From a virus: a stretch of 30,382 nucleotides of DNA. Positions 27,169-30,382 of the stretch are shown one piece after another. Both the position numbers and the translations under genes were made by a program. Position 1 is the stretch's first letter; every line of letters begins with the position of its first letter. Where the stretch lies: IMG/VR virus record IMGVR_UViG_3300029309_000222, positions 1 through 30,382 of that record; one strand, 5' to 3'. Below the pieces are notes generated by a model. The model was not told where the DNA came from. It searched no databases and saw nothing but the letters and a program-made list of their open reading frames with translations.

Positions 27169-27441
27169 ATGTCAATACATGGAAATAGAAAATTAAATAA
27201 ACCTTTTAGAACACCATCAGCTTCAAAGAAGTTTGGAGTTTTTGTAAGAAATAAGAAATCAGGTAGAGTTCAGATAGTGCGGTTCGGAGCAAAGGGTATG
27301 CCTATTCGTAAGAATAATCCCACAAGACAGAGAATGTTTTTTGCAAGATTTCGACCTATCTTAGCAAAAGTAAAAGGACAGAAAACTTTAAGCCCAGCTT
27401 ATTGGGCTATCCAATCATGGAAAAAAGGATTTAAAATATGA
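27169..27441 (+). CDS. Small basic protein, structural-motif-like
   Basis: 90 residues. KKFGVFVRNKKSGRVQIVRF, then GAKGMPIRKNNPTRQRMFFARF and AYWAIQSWKKG. This is reminiscent of a short module I recall in marine phages, K-x-SV-x-V-x-N ... V-x-FG-x-x-x-M-x-I-x-x-x-P-x-R-x-x-F-x-AR ... YW-x-x-x-x-W, often fused to or near head genes, but here the Cys pair usually found before the end is absent. Function unknown; a structural or DNA role is possible. Confidence 0.6.
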   Translation: MSIHGNRKLNKPFRTPSASKKFGVFVRNKKSGRVQIVRFGAKGMPIRKNNPTRQRMFFARFRPILAKVKGQKTLSPAYWAIQSWKKGFKI

Positions 27442-27860
27442 GTAATAAACCACTTAATATATCAGATGAAGCTAGAGTACAGATGCCAATGAAAACAGTT
27501 GCTTCTTTGATTGCTATGGTTGCAATAGGAACATGGGCATATTTTGGTATTATTGAATCACAAAATAGAATGGCAACAACATTAGAACTTATGCAAAAAG
27601 ATGTCGAACACAATACTGAATTTAGAATAAAATGGCCGCGGGGCCAAATGGGGTCGCTTCCCGCGGACTCAGAACAATTTATGATGATAGAGGATTTATA
27701 CAAAACAACAGATAGACTAAATAAACATATTGAATCAATGGCCTTGAACAAAGTTAATATAGAGTTTCTACAAAAACAAATGGATAAAGTTTTAAATGAT
27801 ATTGAAAAATTAAAAGATGCAAACAGAGAAATAGGTTTAAAAAATGGTTCGTATAACTAG
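27438..27860 (+). CDS. Single-pass membrane protein with coiled coil
   Basis: 140 residues. A cytoplasmic start (PLNISDEARVQMPMKTV) leads to one transmembrane helix about 18-38 (ASLIAMVAIGTWAYFGII), then EFRIKWPRGQMGSLPADSEQ and a long coiled coil (NIEFLQKQMDKVLNDIEKLK). I recall near-identical proteins in many marine phages; none has a proven function. The WPRGQMGSLPAD segment is encoded by a striking GC-rich island (27634-27666), so this gene may double as a packaging-site host. Overlaps its upstream neighbour by 4 nt. Confidence 0.7.
   Translation: MSNKPLNISDEARVQMPMKTVASLIAMVAIGTWAYFGIIESQNRMATTLELMQKDVEHNTEFRIKWPRGQMGSLPADSEQFMMIEDLYKTTDRLNKHIESMALNKVNIEFLQKQMDKVLNDIEKLKDANREIGLKNGSYN
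27634..27666. other. GC-rich island with paired CCGCGG sites (candidate cos/packaging site)
   Basis: 33 bases, 26 of them G or C, in a genome of very low GC. CCGCGGG (27636-27642) and CCCGCGG (27660-27666) form a 7-bp inverted repeat; CCGCGG hexamers start at 27636 and 27661. GGCC-N4-GGCC lies at 27634-27645. It is coding (WPRGQMGSLPAD) but uses CCG, CGG, GGC, GGG, TCG, CCC, GCG, codons the neighbours avoid. It sits between TerS and TerL, so a terminase recognition or cutting site is a strong guess. Confidence 0.5.
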
Positions 27861-28008
27861 ACAAGTGTTAGATCATATTAAAAAACAAAAAGAAAAAACT
27901 AAACAAATGATGTTAGTAAAAGATTTAAAAAAAGAAGTAGAAATAGGCAAATACGGAACACAAAAATATGTAATTAAACAAGGTGAAAACAAAGGTAAGG
28001 TATTATGA
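27844..28008 (+). CDS. 54-residue basic protein
   Basis: ATG 27844 to TGA 28006-28008, overlapping the upstream gene by 17 nt and the next by 4 nt (ATGA). Text: MVRITRQVLDHIKKQKEKTK, then QMMLVKDLKKEVEIGKYGTQ. A charged helix followed by a small strand part. Lys-rich. No family recognised; the coupled layout supports it. Confidence 0.55.
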   Translation: MVRITRQVLDHIKKQKEKTKQMMLVKDLKKEVEIGKYGTQKYVIKQGENKGKVL

Positions 28009-28217
28009 TAGAGACTGTGGTAGCCCTAATTATGTTTATGAACAATGAGATTGTAGAACACAGAATACAGTCAGAAGGTATGGCACAATGCCTTCGAGGA
28101 AAACGTCATGCGGAGAGACAGTATACACCAAATGTGACTTATAAGTGCATAAAAAGTAAAGCGGAAACTGAAATTTATATGGGTGAAAAAAGTATAAAAA
28201 AACTTATTTTAAAATAA
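28005..28217 (+). CDS. Small protein with hydrophobic N-terminus
   Basis: 70 residues: IETVVALIMFMNNEIVEHRI, then MAQCLRGKRHAERQYTPNVT and YKCIKSKAETEIYMGEKSIK. The first 12 residues could be a signal or short anchor. Two Cys (MAQCL, YKCIK) may form a disulfide if exported. ATGA overlap with the previous ORF. A marine phage small-ORF look, function unknown. Confidence 0.6.
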   Translation: MIETVVALIMFMNNEIVEHRIQSEGMAQCLRGKRHAERQYTPNVTYKCIKSKAETEIYMGEKSIKKLILK

Positions 28218-28220
28218 TTT

Positions 28221-28343
28221 ATGAGTATAACAATGATTGATTGGATTATAGCAAGTATTGAAAAGGTAACTAGAAACATATTTCATTGGTGCTGGAGAGT
28301 GCAAACTCATAGGAAATACAATGCAAAGAAGAAAAGAAAATGA
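28221..28343 (+). CDS. 40-residue basic protein
   Basis: ATG 28221 to TGA 28341-28343, overlapping the next start by 4 nt (ATGA). Text: MSITMIDWIIASIEKVTRNI, then FHWCWRVQTHRKYNAKKKRK. An amphipathic aromatic helix with a basic tail could attach to membranes. No family recognised; support is the coupled position and clear stop. Confidence 0.5.
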   Translation: MSITMIDWIIASIEKVTRNIFHWCWRVQTHRKYNAKKKRK

Positions 28344-28597
28344 GTTTTATTTTAACAATAATGATGTGTTCTGTAATAGATGGTAAAACTTCATGTATTC
28401 CACCACACACTTTTGAAGTGAAATATCCTGATGCTTATGAATGTATGCTAGATGGCTACAATGAGTCTTATAATAAAATTGTAGAACTAGGCAGAGAAGA
28501 TGTTAATAAATACAACATCTATATTAAATTTGGTTGCTATGAAGATAACTCTAACAAAACCCCAACATCATATATCGTCATCAAAGAAAAGATTTAG
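28340..28597 (+). CDS. Small Cys-containing protein upstream of TerL
   Basis: 85 residues: MSFILTIMMCSVIDGKTSCI, then PPHTFEVKYPDAYECMLDGYNESYNKI and VNKYNIYIKFGCYEDN. A hydrophobic start may be a signal peptide; four Cys (residues 10, 19, 35, 65) could form disulfides. The text resembles short marine phage ORFs that precede TerL (memory). Its last 59 nt overlap the preferred TerL start, in another frame. Confidence 0.62.
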   Translation: MSFILTIMMCSVIDGKTSCIPPHTFEVKYPDAYECMLDGYNESYNKIVELGREDVNKYNIYIKFGCYEDNSNKTPTSYIVIKEKI

Positions 28598-29774
28598 AGT
28601 TTTAATATCAGGTAGAAGATTTGGTAAGACATATCTTGCTATAACTGAAATGATGAAATATGCGGCACTACCAAATCAGAAAATCTGGTATGTAGCACCA
28701 ACTCTAAAAATGGCAAAAGACATTTGTTGGTCAAATCTAAAAGAAATTCTAAATCAATTTAATTGGATAGAAGATATAAACGAAACTACACTTACAATAA
28801 CTATAAGAAAAACAAAAAGCACTATATCACTAAAGTCTGCTGATCTACCAGATACACTTAGAGGAACAGGATTAAATTTTTTAATTTTAGACGAATTTGC
28901 TGACATAGACAAAAGAGCATGGTTTGAAGTTTTAAGGGCTAGTGTAAGTGACACATTAGGAAATGTTTTTATGTGTGGAACTCCTAAAGGTTATGGTAAT
29001 TGGTCTTATGAGATGTATTTAAAAGGCAAACAAGACCCTGAATGGGATAGCTTTCAATACACTACATTAGATGGTGGAATGGTTACACCAAAAGAAATAG
29101 ATCAAGCTAGACAAGATTTAGATCAAAGAACCTTTAGGCAAGAGTTTGAGGGAACATTTGAAAATTATGCTGGGGCTATTTATTATAACTTTCACCCTGT
29201 TGAGTCCGTTGTGCATAAAAAATTAGATTGGACAAAACCTTTACATATTGGAATGGACTTTAACATAGACCCAATGTCAGCTTGTGTTGCACAAATAGAA
29301 AAAGAAAAAATATATTTAGTTGACGAGATAGTAATTTATTCAAGTAATACTGACGAAATGGTACAAGAGATCAGAGATAGATATGGAACAAAGATACCTA
29401 TATTTATCTATCCTGACCCAGCTTCAAAACAAAGAAAAACTTCTGCTGGTGGTAGAACAGATTTATCTATTTTACAAAATGGTGGATTTACAGTTAAGGT
29501 AAAACATAAACACCCAGCAGTTCGAGATAGAATAAATGCTGTCAATTCCAAACTAAAAGATTCAAAAGGAATAAGGCATATTTTTGTTTCCAATTCTTGC
29601 AAATATCTTATAAAAGGATTACAAAGACAAACGTACAAGGAAGATACAAATATTCCTGACAAAGAAGATGGATTTGACCATATGAATGATGCTCTAGGCT
29701 ACATGATTGATTATATAAAACCTTTAGTAACTCAAATGCCAAGTTCAGTACCAACAAGATGGGTTCACAAATAA
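28539..29774 (+). CDS. Large terminase subunit (TerL)
   Basis: 411 residues from ATG 28539; ATG 28500 is possible but gives a less family-like start. ATPase motifs: Walker A SGRRFGKT (24-31), Walker B FLILDE (114-119), coupling motif CGTPKG (146-151). RNase H-like nuclease: Asp240 (GMDFNIDP), Asp293 (YPDPAS), and Asp380/Asp384 (FDHMNDALGY). This is the complete headful/cos packaging motor and nuclease, docking to the portal that follows 1 nt later. The GC-rich island upstream (27634-27666) could be its substrate. Confidence 0.95.
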   Translation: MKITLTKPQHHISSSKKRFRVLISGRRFGKTYLAITEMMKYAALPNQKIWYVAPTLKMAKDICWSNLKEILNQFNWIEDINETTLTITIRKTKSTISLKSADLPDTLRGTGLNFLILDEFADIDKRAWFEVLRASVSDTLGNVFMCGTPKGYGNWSYEMYLKGKQDPEWDSFQYTTLDGGMVTPKEIDQARQDLDQRTFRQEFEGTFENYAGAIYYNFHPVESVVHKKLDWTKPLHIGMDFNIDPMSACVAQIEKEKIYLVDEIVIYSSNTDEMVQEIRDRYGTKIPIFIYPDPASKQRKTSAGGRTDLSILQNGGFTVKVKHKHPAVRDRINAVNSKLKDSKGIRHIFVSNSCKYLIKGLQRQTYKEDTNIPDKEDGFDHMNDALGYMIDYIKPLVTQMPSSVPTRWVHK

Positions 29775-29775
29775 T

Positions 29776-30382
29776 ATGGCTTATACAAGAGATGATGCTT
29801 ACGAAACACACAAAGATTACAAAGAAAACGTAAATCTTTGGGAATATTTTATAAGATCATACAATGGCGGCTATGATTATACTATTGGTCAATATTTAAA
29901 CAGATACAATCTTGAATTAGATAACGAATACAATCAAAGACTTGGAAACACACCATGCGATAATCATTGTAAAAATATAATTCAAATTTATTCATCTTTT
30001 TTATTTAGAGTAAAAGCTTCGAGAGATTTTGGTTCTATGGCTGACGAGCCTAGTTTAGAATCATTCTTAAGAGATGCGGATTTAGAGGGTAACAATTTTA
30101 ACTCTGTAATGAAACAGGCTCAAAATTATGCGGCTATTTATGGCCATACTTTTTTAGTTTTAGATAAACCAGCTATACAAACCAGAACAAGAGCAGACGA
30201 ACTAAATCAAGAAATAAGACCATATATTTCAATCGTTACACCAGAGAATGTTTTAGATTGGAATTTTAAAAGAGAAGTTAATGGTAAATATTATTTAGAC
30301 TATTTAAAAATAAGAGAAGAAATAGATAAAGATGGCGGTACATATTTTAGGTTATGGTTTCCTGATCGAATAGAAACAATTT
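29776..30382 (+). CDS. Portal protein, N-terminal part (continues at base 1)
   Basis: ATG 29776 follows the TerL stop by 1 nt. The visible text begins MAYTRDDAYETHKDYKENVN, then WEYFIRSYNGGYDYTIGQYL, LRDADLEGNNFNSVMKQAQN and HTFLVLDKPAI. The frame runs through the end of the window and, after the 185-bp overlap, on to the stop at 992-994 (full length about 471 residues). The first 140 residues match clip/wing-type N-termini of siphovirus portals. Neighbours TerL and head protein fix the identity. Confidence 0.9.
   Translation, partial: MAYTRDDAYETHKDYKENVNLWEYFIRSYNGGYDYTIGQYLNRYNLELDNEYNQRLGNTPCDNHCKNIIQIYSSFLFRVKASRDFGSMADEPSLESFLRDADLEGNNFNSVMKQAQNYAAIYGHTFLVLDKPAIQTRTRADELNQEIRPYISIVTPENVLDWNFKREVNGKYYLDYLKIREEIDKDGGTYFRLWFPDRIETI
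30198..30382. repeat. Terminal overlap, right copy
   Basis: Identical to 1-185 except A at 30310 (G at 113). Position 30198 equals position 1. It closes the circle in the middle of the portal gene, so it is an assembly overlap and not a functional terminal repeat. Confidence 0.93.

Noticed and set aside
1-30382. CRISPR array, insertion sequence or integrase.
   Set aside because: No regularly spaced repeats, transposase or tyrosine/serine recombinase motifs were seen on either strand.

Overview
This window is best read as one complete circular genome of a low-GC tailed phage (siphovirus type). Positions 30198-30382 repeat positions 1-185 with one mismatch, and the portal gene runs in frame across the join (29776 to 30197, then 1 to 994), so the unit length is 30,197 bp. 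The gene order is TerS - TerL - portal - minor head - scaffold - capsid - connectors - tail tube - frameshifted chaperone - tape measure - tail tip - fibres - lysis. There is no contractile sheath gene. Strong AT bias, AAGGAG-type ribosome sites and many small proteins that I recognise from uncultured marine phages suggest a marine phage with an AT-rich, probably alphaproteobacterial, host. A SAR11-like host is inference only; nothing in the sequence proves it.

Layout. 29776-6511: head, neck and tail tube, including a predicted -1 programmed frameshift at 6338-6344. 6513-12663: tape measure and tail tip/baseplate, ending in a J-like host-specificity protein. 12681-17091: adhesion cassette with a repeat-rich fibre, a fibre-assembly-like protein, a LamG/SPRY-like protein and a fibre carrying a cupredoxin-like domain. 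17141-20245: T4-type lysozyme, six consecutive tiny very basic proteins, an XhlA-like membrane protein, a metallophosphoesterase, a DUF3310 protein, a GTA-type holin and a last small gene. 20242-23868 (minus strand): regulatory and recombination block with an XRE regulator, a RecB/Cas4-like nuclease, a protein with an SSB-like acidic tail, a zinc-ribbon protein, a lipoprotein and several small unknowns. 23869-24167: the divergent control region. 24168-26214 (plus): winged-helix protein, Ref/HNH nuclease, replication initiator-like protein and MT-A70 adenine methyltransferase. 26224-29774: TerS candidate, nine small ORFs, then TerL.

How it works together. Two divergent transcription units start in the control region. 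The minus unit carries the regulator and recombination functions; the plus unit carries replication, packaging, structure and lysis almost all the way round the circle. There is no integrase, DNA polymerase or tRNA, so replication presumably uses host enzymes, and an integrating lifestyle is not supported.

The most unusual signals are at the nucleotide level. (1) A terminator-like hairpin in the control region has the loop UACUCUCUCU, complementary to the GAGAGAG ribosome-binding sites of many control-region genes on both strands. (2) A 33-bp GC-rich island with paired CCGCGG sites lies inside a coding sequence upstream of TerL and is written in codons the rest of the genome avoids, which suggests a cos or packaging site.
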